Below, one piece after another: positions 45,298 to 54,997 of a stretch of 64,000 nucleotides of DNA. Position numbers and translations under genes: made by a program. The stretch comes from Methanocatella intestini (GTDB lineage: Archaea; Methanobacteriota; Methanobacteria; Methanobacteriales; Methanobacteriaceae), in the NCBI RefSeq assembly GCF_002252585.1, contig NZ_NQLD01000006.1. The stretch is one strand, 5' to 3'. The notes beneath the pieces are model-generated. The model did not search any database. It saw only the letters and a list, made by a program, of their open reading frames with translations, and had not been told where the DNA came from. Numbering within the stretch: position 1 is the first letter of the stretch; the number at the start of each line of letters is the position of its first letter.

Positions 45298-47928
45298 TTA
45301 TTTTTTCTTATATCCAACAACTAACAATGCAAATATAACCACAATAACCACAATAAAAAATATCAAATAATTATTATCATTAATATTTTTAGAAACATTG
45401 GATTTTTCAATTTCATAAGCTTCTGATGAAGAAGAAGCACCAGGTGACCGTGGACTAGATTGACCTGCACCAACATTTGATTTTGTAGATTTGGATTCAC
45501 TAGGATTTTCATCATTAGTTTTATCACTGTGACTATATGAAGGCAACATATTTAAACTATCACCAACATCAGAACCACTATCTGAGTCTGTAGCATTATT
45601 ATCAAATTCAGTATTTTTACTATTATCTTCAGATGTAGAATCATCTTTTTTAGTATTATCTTCAGAAGTATTATTATCTGGAATGGTTGTGTTATTATTG
45701 ACATCAGATGTGGAATTATCTGTATTTGTAGTATTATCAATAATTTCTGTGTTGTTAGATGTAGAATTACTTACATTTGTATTATTAATTTCAGTATTAT
45801 TCGTAATGTTAGTTGTAGAATTATCAACATCAGTATTATTAGTAATTTCAGATGTAGAATTACTTATATTCTTATTATCATCAACTTTAGTTGGATCTTT
45901 AATAGAATCTTTACCTTTGAAAAAGTCATCCCATAAATCTTTAATAAAATCAAATATTTTATCTATAAATGAGCTACTTTCTCCTGTGTATTTTTTATTA
46001 TCAGATCCGTTGAAATTTTTGGAATTATAAAGATAAATATAATCCTCAATATTTCCAGTGAAATCTTTAATTTCATTATCCGTGAAATTCATATATTGAA
46101 TTTGGTAATATGTGTCATTAGCTAAAATTATTAAACCATCATTATTTTCAATAATATTTCGGACAATGTTAATTTTTGAAGCTACAGAATCAAATAACGC
46201 TCCATCATTAAGAGAATTATTTGCAAAATAATTATTATTAACTTCAACATTACCTAAAGGACCATCAACATCAGTTATACCATCAATATAATAAAATCCA
46301 CCGAATAATGAATGAATAATTCCATTACCATGTGCAACAGTATTTTCAATAAAAGCATTACCAGTAATTGTAATATTATCCCTTACTTTAATAGAAATTA
46401 TAGGACCTAAACTATCATTATTACCTACTTTTCTAAAGACATTTCCTGAAATAACAGTGAAATGAGAATTTATATCAACATACCCCTTATGAGAATTACC
46501 ATCAGGACCTCCACCATAGAAATAGTTATTTTTAATATTAACATACCTTCCAGTGTAAGTATCAATTGCATAATTTGAATTTATAAATATATTTGAAGTT
46601 ATATCCACATTATTTCCATGTTCTACAGAAATAGATTTCCTGGAATTATTAAATATATTATTACTAATAGTTAAATTCGCAGTTTTGTCTTCACCAGCAG
46701 GATTAAGATAATGAATACCATTAGAATTTTCGAAATAATTAAAGGCAATTGTATTATTTACTCCATCAAGAATTAAAATCTCATAAACTTCCCAATAATT
46801 AGGATCTTCAAAATAACCTTTATCAGTAGCATTCCCATCTCTATAAAAAGTATTTCCACTAATAAGCATATTATTTCCACTAAGCCACATGGATTGTGCA
46901 AGGGAACGTGCATTATTATTAATAAACGTATTATTTAAAATAAGACAACCTTCACCATCATCAATATCTATAGGAGCAACAGCAGCAGAGTTATTTGAAA
47001 ATGTATTATTAATTATGAATACTTTATTATATGCTGAAATAGCACTAGCTATACCTTTATTACTTAAATTTATTTTTTTAGTAACATAAGAAGATAACAT
47101 AGCATATATTTCATTTGAATCAAATTCATTATTTATAAAAGTTGAAACAGTTGCATTTGAGTAAACAGCACCTCCATATTTATCAGATAAATCCACATTT
47201 TTATTCATATTGTCTGTGTACCCATAAATATAGTTTTTAATAAATTTAGAATTTCTAACTAATAAATTATCTCCACAGTTATAAATAGCTCCACCATACA
47301 TTTTTCCGTTTTTATACCAGTTAGTATTAAATAGATGATTTTTTACAAAAGAACAGTTGTCAACAGTTAAATTATTGGCATAATTAGCTATTGCTCCTCC
47401 CTGTAAAATACCATTTTTAATTTTTGCATAATTTCCAATGAAAGTGGAATCTTGAATAGTTAAATCATCCTGAAGATTATATATAGCCCCACCACTGACT
47501 GAAGCAACATTGGCTTTAAAAGTACAGTTATTTAAAATAATCGTTCCATTATTGTAAATAGCACCACCAAAAGTTGCTTTATTATTTATAAAACTACAAT
47601 TATTTAATATTAAAGTACCTTCATTGTAAATAGCACCACCATTTACTCCTTTAGCATCAGTTAAATTCAAGTTAGATAAAGTTAACTTAGAATTACCTGA
47701 AACATTAAAAATACTATTTTCATTATTAGCTGAAATAACAGCACCATTTTCAGAACTGATTGAAACATCACCATCAATTAAAATGGTTTCATCAACAACA
47801 TAATCAGAATCTTCCAAGATAACATTATCATCTAAAGTCATATTATTCAAAGAATCAACTGCAGAAACTGAATTAACACATAAAACAAATAACAATCCTA
47901 AAAGCAAAATCTTTAATTTAAAGTTCAT
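45298..47928 (-). CDS. Adhesin-like protein, type B (GGAIYN beta-helix, C-terminal anchor)
   Basis: An 876-residue paralogue of the 806-residue protein at 37745. A signal peptide (MNFKLKILLLGLLFVLCVNSVSA) is followed by four GGAIYN/GGAIAN repeats near residues 95-185, a long beta-helix with NNTFxNN turns, and an Asn/Ser/Thr/Asp-rich stalk (about 675-810), longer than in its partner, with repeated ITNNTDVDNSTTN-like text. Then come KSTKSNVGAGQSSP, a membrane helix (YLIFFIVVIVVIFALLVVGY) and Lys-Lys-Lys. The sequence from the signal peptide to about residue 150 is nearly the same as in B1, also at DNA level (47540-47700 against 39780-39930). GGAGGTG precedes the ATG. Confidence 0.85.
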   Translation of the reverse strand: MNFKLKILLLGLLFVLCVNSVSAVDSLNNMTLDDNVILEDSDYVVDETILIDGDVSISSENGAVISANNENSIFNVSGNSKLTLSNLNLTDAKGVNGGAIYNEGTLILNNCSFINNKATFGGAIYNNGTIILNNCTFKANVASVSGGAIYNLQDDLTIQDSTFIGNYAKIKNGILQGGAIANYANNLTVDNCSFVKNHLFNTNWYKNGKMYGGAIYNCGDNLLVRNSKFIKNYIYGYTDNMNKNVDLSDKYGGAVYSNATVSTFINNEFDSNEIYAMLSSYVTKKINLSNKGIASAISAYNKVFIINNTFSNNSAAVAPIDIDDGEGCLILNNTFINNNARSLAQSMWLSGNNMLISGNTFYRDGNATDKGYFEDPNYWEVYEILILDGVNNTIAFNYFENSNGIHYLNPAGEDKTANLTISNNIFNNSRKSISVEHGNNVDITSNIFINSNYAIDTYTGRYVNIKNNYFYGGGPDGNSHKGYVDINSHFTVISGNVFRKVGNNDSLGPIISIKVRDNITITGNAFIENTVAHGNGIIHSLFGGFYYIDGITDVDGPLGNVEVNNNYFANNSLNDGALFDSVASKINIVRNIIENNDGLIILANDTYYQIQYMNFTDNEIKDFTGNIEDYIYLYNSKNFNGSDNKKYTGESSSFIDKIFDFIKDLWDDFFKGKDSIKDPTKVDDNKNISNSTSEITNNTDVDNSTTNITNNTEINNTNVSNSTSNNTEIIDNTTNTDNSTSDVNNNTTIPDNNTSEDNTKKDDSTSEDNSKNTEFDNNATDSDSGSDVGDSLNMLPSYSHSDKTNDENPSESKSTKSNVGAGQSSPRSPGASSSSEAYEIEKSNVSKNINDNNYLIFFIVVIVVIFALLVVGYKKK

Positions 47929-47955
47929 CTTTTTTCACCTCCATTTAATTCCATG

Positions 47956-47989
47956 ATAGTCAATGAAAAATTAAAGAAAAATTGACTAT
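47956..47989 (-). promoter_or_regulatory. Inverted repeat in the leader of adhesin B2
   Basis: ATAGTCAA (47956-47963) and TTGACTAT (47982-47989) are inverted and 18 bases apart, about 30 bases before the ATG at 47928. The arms match those of the B1 leader at 40195-40216, although the spacer differs. A TATA-like AAAGTTTTAAATAT lies further upstream (about 48015-48030). Confidence 0.5.
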
Positions 47990-48094
47990 TAATTAAATTA
48001 TTAAAATGTAATATATTTAAAACTTTTTAATAAAATATAAACAACTAAACAAATATTAACTTAAAACACCAAACTAAACTAAAGGAGGGATAAA

Positions 48095-49339
48095 ATGGAT
48101 ACAATAATTGAAAACTGTAAATTAATAAATAAAATTGGAAATTTTTATGTTGGAATTAAAAATGGAAAAATAGCTAAAATATCCAAAATTCCATTTGAAG
48201 GTGGTAAAAAAATTGACATTAATGGAAAACTACTTCTCCCAGGATTTATTGACCCCCATGTTCATTTTAGAGATCCCGGATTAACACAAAAAGAAGATTT
48301 CAAAACAGGCAGTGAAAGTGCAGCTAATGGAGGATTTACAACAGTTATAGATATGCCAAATACTATCCCTAAAACAAACACATACAAAGCCCTAAAAGAA
48401 AAAATAGCCATTGCTGATAAAAAAAGCATTGTAAATTATGAGCTTCAGGCAGGTTGGAATACTTTAGAAGAAATGGAAAAAATGATTAGCTTAAATCCAA
48501 TATCCTTTAAAATATTTATGGATTTGGAAAATGATGAAACTTTAGAAGGGATATTTAAAGATTTGGGAACTTTAAAAAAAACTACTTCATATAACGGCCT
48601 TGTAGCAGTGCATTGTGAAAATAAAGCTATTATAAAAAAGGAAATCAGTAGATTAAAACAAAAAGAAGAAAATATTCCAATTGATTACAGTTATGCCAGA
48701 CCTGCTAAAGCAGAAGATGAATCTGTAAAACAGGCTATTGAACTAGCTAGTGCAAATAATTTAAATTTACATATTTGTCATTTAAGCTCTAAAAAATCCC
48801 TAAATTTAGCTAAATCCAATAATGTAAGCTATGAATTTACACCACATCATTTATTATTAGACAACAGTACATACAATACTTACGGCACAATGATAAAAAC
48901 AAACCCCCCATTAAGAGAGGCAAAAGATAAAATAAACATAAGTGACATTGATGAAAACACAATTATTGGAACAGACCATGCTCCACATACACTTGAAGAT
49001 AAAAATCAGGGAGTTTGGAGTTCTTCACCAGGAATTCCCGGATTAGAAACCGTAGTATCTCTTTTGCTAACACAGGTAAACAAAGGAAATCTTGATTTAA
49101 AATTAATTCCAAAAATATTATCCAAAAATGCGGCTAAAGTTTACAATTTAAAAAATAAAGGATCAATATCAATCGGGAAAGATGCTGATTTTACAGTTAT
49201 CGATTTGAAAAAAGAAGGCAAATTCAATATTGAAAATTTCAAAACAAAAGCCAAATATTCACCATTTGACGGTCAGGAATATATTGGCGAAGCAGTAATG
49301 ACCATAAAAAACGGTAAAACAATAATGAATAAGTTATAA
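48095..49339 (+). CDS. pyrC: Dihydroorotase
   Basis: A 414-residue class I dihydroorotase that closes carbamoyl-aspartate to dihydroorotate in pyrimidine synthesis. Metal motifs are His-x-His in PGFIDPHVHFRDPG, the carboxylated Lys in ISFKIFMD, His residues in VAVHCENK and LHICHLSS, and the catalytic Asp in IGTDHAPHT. PGLETVVSLLL follows, as expected. A strong ribosome binding site AAAGGAGGG lies before the ATG. It is a single gene flanked by divergent adhesin B2 and the convergent hydrogenase operon. Confidence 0.95.
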   Translation: MDTIIENCKLINKIGNFYVGIKNGKIAKISKIPFEGGKKIDINGKLLLPGFIDPHVHFRDPGLTQKEDFKTGSESAANGGFTTVIDMPNTIPKTNTYKALKEKIAIADKKSIVNYELQAGWNTLEEMEKMISLNPISFKIFMDLENDETLEGIFKDLGTLKKTTSYNGLVAVHCENKAIIKKEISRLKQKEENIPIDYSYARPAKAEDESVKQAIELASANNLNLHICHLSSKKSLNLAKSNNVSYEFTPHHLLLDNSTYNTYGTMIKTNPPLREAKDKINISDIDENTIIGTDHAPHTLEDKNQGVWSSSPGIPGLETVVSLLLTQVNKGNLDLKLIPKILSKNAAKVYNLKNKGSISIGKDADFTVIDLKKEGKFNIENFKTKAKYSPFDGQEYIGEAVMTIKNGKTIMNKL

Positions 49340-49362
49340 TTAAAAAAAGAAAAATGATGAAA

Positions 49363-49378
49363 AGGTGTTGATACACCT
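49363..49378. terminator. Hairpin between pyrC and mvhB
   Basis: AGGTGT (49363-49368) and ACACCT (49373-49378) form a 6-bp stem with a TGAT loop between two convergent genes. It touches the stop codon of the polyferredoxin gene (49377-49379). Confidence 0.5.
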
Positions 49379-50618
49379 ATGCATCATATAATGCGTTTTT
49401 AGGACATGCTTCGATACATTGACCACATAAGGTACAGAATCCCATAATTGGGAATTTTTCATTACCTGTTGCATGGAGCATATTGTATGGACATGCTTCG
49501 ATACAGTCACCACATTCGTCACATTTATATGGGTTAAATTCTATCCTGTCTCTAGTTACAGTTTCACCATCAATAACTTTTTCTATTGAACCAACAGATA
49601 AAGCATTATTGGAACAGACTGCAGCACATGCTCCACATCTAATACAACTTGCAAAAGATGGTTCAGCATCTGTTTCTTCTAATGCAGGACATAACATACC
49701 AGTTTTAGTTACTACACGAATTGCTTCAGTAGGACATTTATTAGCACATGCACCAACAAAGTCACATTTTTCAGCATCATAACCTAATCCTTCAGTATCT
49801 GCAGGAACTCCGTCAGCCCATTCAACATCCATACTTAATGCATCAGTAGGACAGAGTTTTATACATAATTGGCATGCAGCACATGCATCTGGAATTAATA
49901 CAGACAAGTTTGCAGCATTAGCTTTAATAAAGTCACCAGGACATGCTTCAACACAAGTATTACATCCAATACATTTAGATAATTCTAAATCGAAAGAATT
50001 AATGGTTTTAGCACGTTTTGCAGGTTTTTTCTCAGAAATAAATACTGCATTCCAAGGACAGGTTTGTGAACATAAACCACATTTAATACAAACATCATCA
50101 GCTATTGAAATGGTTCCACCAATTTCATCAAGAGTAATTGCACTAACAGGACATGGATCTACACAGGTTCCACAACCTACACAATCATTAATGTAAATAG
50201 GTCCTTTACCTTCAAGGTCAATAACTTCGCCTTTAGGTTCTACAATACCCGGAATACCAATTACATCAACAGGACAGATGTTTACACATTTTTGACACAT
50301 TACACAGAAACCTTCAACTTCCATTAAATCGTTTCCAGTAAGTTTAATAGTGTCTTGCGGACAAGCTTCGGCACATTTACCACAGGAATTACATAAAGTA
50401 GAGTTAAATACTAATCTTACTTGATCTTCAGCCCCTTCTGCAATAGAATATGTTTCTACTTTTAATGCGCCTTCAGGACAAACATCAGCACATTTTGGTT
50501 CTCCTCCACAAGTATCACAGTGAATAATGGAAGTAGGTGTTACATCAATAGCTGAGGTTGGGCAGGTACCTTCACAAGCACCACACCTAATACAGCCATC
50601 TTCATTAAATACTATCAT
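49377..50618 (-). CDS. mvhB: Polyferredoxin of the Mvh hydrogenase
   Basis: A 413-residue polyferredoxin of six tandem 2[4Fe-4S] ferredoxin domains, i.e. twelve Cys motifs such as CIRCGACEGTCP, CNSCGKCAEACP, CVMCQKCVNICP, CIKCGLCSQTCP, CIGCNTCVEACP, CAACQLCIKLCP, CDECGDCIEACP and CTLCGQCIEACP. One motif (CDFVGACANKCP) lacks the second Cys, and one (CDTCGGEPKCADVCP) has a wider third spacing. It is encoded last in mvhDGAB and probably takes part in electron transfer around the hydrogenase/heterodisulfide reductase system. GAGGGG precedes the ATG. A short hairpin follows. Confidence 0.95.
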   Translation of the reverse strand: MIVFNEDGCIRCGACEGTCPTSAIDVTPTSIIHCDTCGGEPKCADVCPEGALKVETYSIAEGAEDQVRLVFNSTLCNSCGKCAEACPQDTIKLTGNDLMEVEGFCVMCQKCVNICPVDVIGIPGIVEPKGEVIDLEGKGPIYINDCVGCGTCVDPCPVSAITLDEIGGTISIADDVCIKCGLCSQTCPWNAVFISEKKPAKRAKTINSFDLELSKCIGCNTCVEACPGDFIKANAANLSVLIPDACAACQLCIKLCPTDALSMDVEWADGVPADTEGLGYDAEKCDFVGACANKCPTEAIRVVTKTGMLCPALEETDAEPSFASCIRCGACAAVCSNNALSVGSIEKVIDGETVTRDRIEFNPYKCDECGDCIEACPYNMLHATGNEKFPIMGFCTLCGQCIEACPKNALYDA

Positions 50619-50634
50619 TATTAAAACCCCTCAA

Positions 50635-52059
50635 TTAGAATTTTTTAATGATGTTTCCTTCACTGTCTACAATATCTACTTCAGCTAATCTCATTTGGCT
50701 ATCCATAGTGTGAGTTGCACAGGATAAACATGGGTCGTATGCTCTGATAACCATTTCCATTAAGTTGAATATTTTATCGTCTACTTCTACACCAGGTTTG
50801 ATGTAATCTTTAGCTACTTGTTGAATACCCATTTCCATAGCTGGGTTGTTTTGGATAGTAGCTACAACAATGTTAGCTTCAGTTACTAAACCATTGTCAT
50901 CACATGCATAGTTGTGTATTAAAGTACCACGAGCAGCTTCTACAATACCTGCACCTTCACCAGCAGTTCTTTCTAATTCTTCTGGGAATTTTGGACCAGA
51001 TAAATCTTGATCTAATGCATCAGCAGCACATTCAGCAGATGCTAATAATTCAATAAGTCTTGCCCAGTGGAATAATAATGGTGCTTGTGCATATCCAAAT
51101 TTGTCATGGAATTCTTCAAATGCAGCTTGTGCAAGAGGTGCTGCATCTGGCATTTTATCAGCAACGTTAATCCTGGATAATGGTGCTACTCTGTAAATAC
51201 CTTCAGGATATCCTAATTCTTTAATGTAAGGGAATTTTAACCAAGAGTAAGGTTTTACATGTTCAGCAACAACATCTTTGTATTCTAAGTTTTTGTATTC
51301 AGTGTAGATACTACCATCAACATCTTTTATTCTTACATCACCATTGTAAACATCCCATACACCATCATTTACAAGACCACAGTGTCTGGTGTCACCAAAG
51401 TAACCTAAAGATTTGACTAAATCCATTTTTTCTTCGAAAATAGGTTTAGCTAAGTCGAGAGTAGCTTGTGCTAATTCTACGTTCCTTTGAGCTCTTTGTA
51501 ATAAATCTTTTTGAGTTTCATCATCTAATTCAGTAGAAATACCTCCAGGAGTAGAGGAAGTTGGGTGAATTGGACGACCACCGATTTTTCTTACAATTTC
51601 TAAACCATTTCTCCTAAGTTCAATTGCTTGAAGTGCAATTTCAGGTTGATCTTTAATAATTTGGAAAACATTTCTGGTTTTTCTGGTTCCATCAGGGATG
51701 ATTAAATCAGGAGCAGCTAAGAAGTAGAAATGAAGTGCGTGGGAGTGCATAAATGAACCCCAGTTCATAATTTCTCTCATTTTATATGCTGTTGGTAAGA
51801 TTTTTTCATCTTCGAAACCGAAAATTTGGTCAACTGCTTTTGCAGCTGCTAAGTGGTGTTGAACATCACAAATACCACAGATTCTTGGTACAATCCTAGC
51901 TAATTCTTCAACTGGACGACCTTGTAAGAATTTTTCGAAACCTCTGAATTCCATAACATGTAATCTTGTATCGACTACATTTCCATCATCATCGAGCTGT
52001 ACAGTAATTTTAGCGTGACCTTCAATACGTGTTACAGGCTCCATAGTAAGTTTTACCAT
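50635..52059 (-). CDS. mvhA: F420-non-reducing [NiFe]-hydrogenase large subunit
   Basis: A 474-residue catalytic subunit that binds the NiFe(CN)2CO centre. The proximal motif IPRICGICDVQHH-like (VPRICGICDVQHH) has Cys61 and Cys64; the distal motif DPCLSCATH has Cys444 and Cys447. Residues after His450 (24 in all) are the peptide that a maturation protease would remove. No in-frame TGA is present, so it is a Cys-type and not a selenocysteine-type enzyme. Mvh delivers H2 electrons to heterodisulfide reductase, with flavin-based bifurcation to ferredoxin. AAGGAGG precedes the ATG. It is one base downstream of mvhG. Confidence 0.97.
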   Translation of the reverse strand: MVKLTMEPVTRIEGHAKITVQLDDDGNVVDTRLHVMEFRGFEKFLQGRPVEELARIVPRICGICDVQHHLAAAKAVDQIFGFEDEKILPTAYKMREIMNWGSFMHSHALHFYFLAAPDLIIPDGTRKTRNVFQIIKDQPEIALQAIELRRNGLEIVRKIGGRPIHPTSSTPGGISTELDDETQKDLLQRAQRNVELAQATLDLAKPIFEEKMDLVKSLGYFGDTRHCGLVNDGVWDVYNGDVRIKDVDGSIYTEYKNLEYKDVVAEHVKPYSWLKFPYIKELGYPEGIYRVAPLSRINVADKMPDAAPLAQAAFEEFHDKFGYAQAPLLFHWARLIELLASAECAADALDQDLSGPKFPEELERTAGEGAGIVEAARGTLIHNYACDDNGLVTEANIVVATIQNNPAMEMGIQQVAKDYIKPGVEVDDKIFNLMEMVIRAYDPCLSCATHTMDSQMRLAEVDIVDSEGNIIKKF

Positions 52060-52060
52060 A

Positions 52061-52987
<927 letters not shown>

Positions 52988-53002
52988 AATAACTCCTCCA
53001 AT

Positions 53003-53428
53003 CTAGTTTTCAGCATCTAATTGTTCTTTTAATGGTGCAGGACCTAATTCTTTGATTCTGTTAACCATCATTTTAACAGCTTCAGAGAATTTTTCACCTT
53101 CGGATGCGGAAATCCAATCGTGGTGAACTCTTTCTTTTCCAATTCCCATATCTTCAACAAGTTTGTAGATTAATCTCATTCTACGATCTAACTTATAATT
53201 TCCAGCATCATAGTGGCAGTCACCCATGTGACATCCAGCTACAAATACACCATCTGCCCCTTCTTTAAATGCTTTTAACACAAATTGTGGGTCAATTCTT
53301 CCAGAACACATTACACGAATAACTCTAATATTCGGTGGGTATTGCATCCTTGCAGTACCTGCTGTGTCTGCTCCTCCATAGGAACACCAGTTGCAACAAA
53401 ACATTACAATTTTTACATCATCAGCCAT
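53003..53428 (-). CDS. mvhD: F420-non-reducing hydrogenase iron-sulfur subunit D
   Basis: A 141-residue [2Fe-2S] protein that connects the Mvh hydrogenase to heterodisulfide reductase. Cys residues in FCCNWCSYGGAD, VMCSGRID and GCHMGDCHY are the cluster ligands of the family. It is the first gene of mvhDGAB. A strong ribosome binding site (GAGGAGG) precedes the ATG, and a leader region of about 300 bases lies upstream with palindromic and repeated elements. Confidence 0.95.
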   Translation of the reverse strand: MADDVKIVMFCCNWCSYGGADTAGTARMQYPPNIRVIRVMCSGRIDPQFVLKAFKEGADGVFVAGCHMGDCHYDAGNYKLDRRMRLIYKLVEDMGIGKERVHHDWISASEGEKFSEAVKMMVNRIKELGPAPLKEQLDAEN

Positions 53429-53746
53429 AGAGTTTATCCTCCTCTATCATATTTTTACTAATTTGAAATTATTTTCAAACCAGATTATTCAAATTTAAAA
53501 AATTTTTTAAATTCTTCTTTAAGACAAAAAATTTAGTCATACCTTAATTTTTTACCTTAATTCACAATTTTATGTACTTAATGAGCTAGCTCAGCATAAC
53601 ATTAACGTACTGATTAATATATTACTATAATAATTAATATAAAGGTTACTTAGAACTTAAAGCCAAAAAGTTTATATAGTATAAAACAAGATTTTAAGAA
53701 GCTAATAAAAAAAGTTAAAATTTAAAAAAAAGAAAAATAAGATGAA
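53429..53746. promoter_or_regulatory. Long leader/promoter region of the mvh operon
   Basis: 318 bases without a gene. It contains a perfect 12-bp palindrome TGAGCTAGCTCA (53582-53593), a 10-base direct repeat TACCTTAATT at 53540-53549 and 53553-53562 (13-base period), and AT-rich TATA-like sites for the minus strand. A textbook BRE/TATA-like CCAAAAAGTTTATATAG at 53663-53679 points the other way, towards the 3' end of the sufB-like gene, with no plus-strand gene after it. A minus-strand box overlapping the same AT stretch (TATACTATATAAAC) may be the real mvh promoter, giving a leader of over 200 bases. Confidence 0.5.
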
Positions 53747-54997
53747 TTACATTCCATCTACACTCATATCAATCATTTTTTGAGTATCGGCAGCTAATTC
53801 ATCAGGAAGTCCTGTAATATCCATACTTAAGAAACCTCTTACAATCATGGAAGCTGCTTCTTCTTCAGTTATTCCTCTTGAAGTCAGATAATTGATTTCG
53901 TCTTCATCAATTTTTCCAACTGCTGCTTCGTGAGACATTTCAAGATTTGCAGAACTTGCCTCAAGTTCAGGAACAGCATAAATCATACTGTCATCAGACA
54001 ATACCAACCCATGACATTCCAAATGACCTTTAACTTCAGGAACAGTTCCTGCTAAATGTCCTCTAGCAAATATTTGAGATTCATCCTGAGATACTGCACG
54101 AGAAATAACTTCTCCTCTTGCACCGGGAGCATTAAGATAAGCTCTTGAACCTACATCAATAACAGAATCTTTTTTACCTCCCTGAATACTTTGGAAAATT
54201 GCTCTGGAATTTGCACCATCACAATAAGCAGTAGGATAAGACTGTAAAGTATTGACCGGACTGGTTAAAATATAATTATTTAAGTATGTACCGTTTTCTT
54301 CAACCTTAATTCCTGTTCTTGGACGTACTTCCACCTGTTCTGCCCAATTATGAACCATGGTAAAAGTTATTTTAGCACCGGGTTTTACATAGAGTTCAGA
54401 TACTCCAACATGCATTGCAGATGAAATATCCTCACCAGTTGCACATCCTGTAATTAAATGCAGTTCAGAGTTTTCTTCAGCGATAATGACATTATGAGCT
54501 GTTTGCATAATATCTTCATCACTAATAAACATACATGCCTGTACAGGGAAAACCTCTTTAGTTCCAGGCAATGACCTTACAAAATATCCGCTTTTAATTC
54601 CGTCTTTTTCTTCACGTAAAGCTGTTTTAGCAGTATATTTATCTGCATCAGGTTTTACAACATTCCACATGTAATCTTTAACCCAATGATATTTATCTAA
54701 AGCAACACCAATATTCATGACTTCAACTGAATCAGACATTGAATTATTTGTAAATACATTAGACTGATCAACTTGTAAAAATGAACCTGACCTTCCCTTT
54801 TCTTCTGTATCTACTCCAACTTTTAAAAGAGTATTCTTAGTCTTTTTAGATACATCATCCAAATCATCTAAAAGATCAATTCCATCTATAATTTCATCTG
54901 AAAAATTTTCAATTGTAACATCTACACCAAGTGGAGCTTTTTTATCTTTAGCTCTTTCAGCATCATTTAATACATTGCGCACATTCAACACATCCAT
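53747..54997 (-). CDS. sufB: SufB/SufD-family iron-sulfur cluster scaffold protein
   Basis: A protein of about 416 residues of the SufBD family. The parallel beta-helix core includes HNVIIAEENSELHLITGCATG, HVGVSELYVKPGAKITFTMVHNW, GSRAYLNAPGARGEVISRAVS and the C-terminal SSANLEMSHEAAVGKIDEDEINYLTSRGITEEEA. It pairs with SufC as a minimal archaeal SUF system for building Fe-S clusters. I start at ATG 54997 (MDVLNVRNVL) with GAAGG nearby, instead of a TTG at 55024. The start lies inside the end of sufC (35-base overlap), so the genes are translationally coupled. No cysteine desulfurase is encoded here. Confidence 0.9.
   Translation of the reverse strand: MDVLNVRNVLNDAERAKDKKAPLGVDVTIENFSDEIIDGIDLLDDLDDVSKKTKNTLLKVGVDTEEKGRSGSFLQVDQSNVFTNNSMSDSVEVMNIGVALDKYHWVKDYMWNVVKPDADKYTAKTALREEKDGIKSGYFVRSLPGTKEVFPVQACMFISDEDIMQTAHNVIIAEENSELHLITGCATGEDISSAMHVGVSELYVKPGAKITFTMVHNWAEQVEVRPRTGIKVEENGTYLNNYILTSPVNTLQSYPTAYCDGANSRAIFQSIQGGKKDSVIDVGSRAYLNAPGARGEVISRAVSQDESQIFARGHLAGTVPEVKGHLECHGLVLSDDSMIYAVPELEASSANLEMSHEAAVGKIDEDEINYLTSRGITEEEAASMIVRGFLSMDITGLPDELAADTQKMIDMSVDGM

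Noticed and set aside
45683..46030. Plus-strand open frame of 115 codons opposite the adhesin B2 stalk
   Set aside because: It is the antisense of a Ser/Thr/Asn/Asp-rich coding stretch, with Val/Leu/Ser-only composition and no ribosome binding site.
50635..52059. Possible selenocysteine hydrogenase (as in some methanogens)
   Set aside because: The distal motif is DPCLSCATH with ordinary Cys codons and no in-frame TGA.
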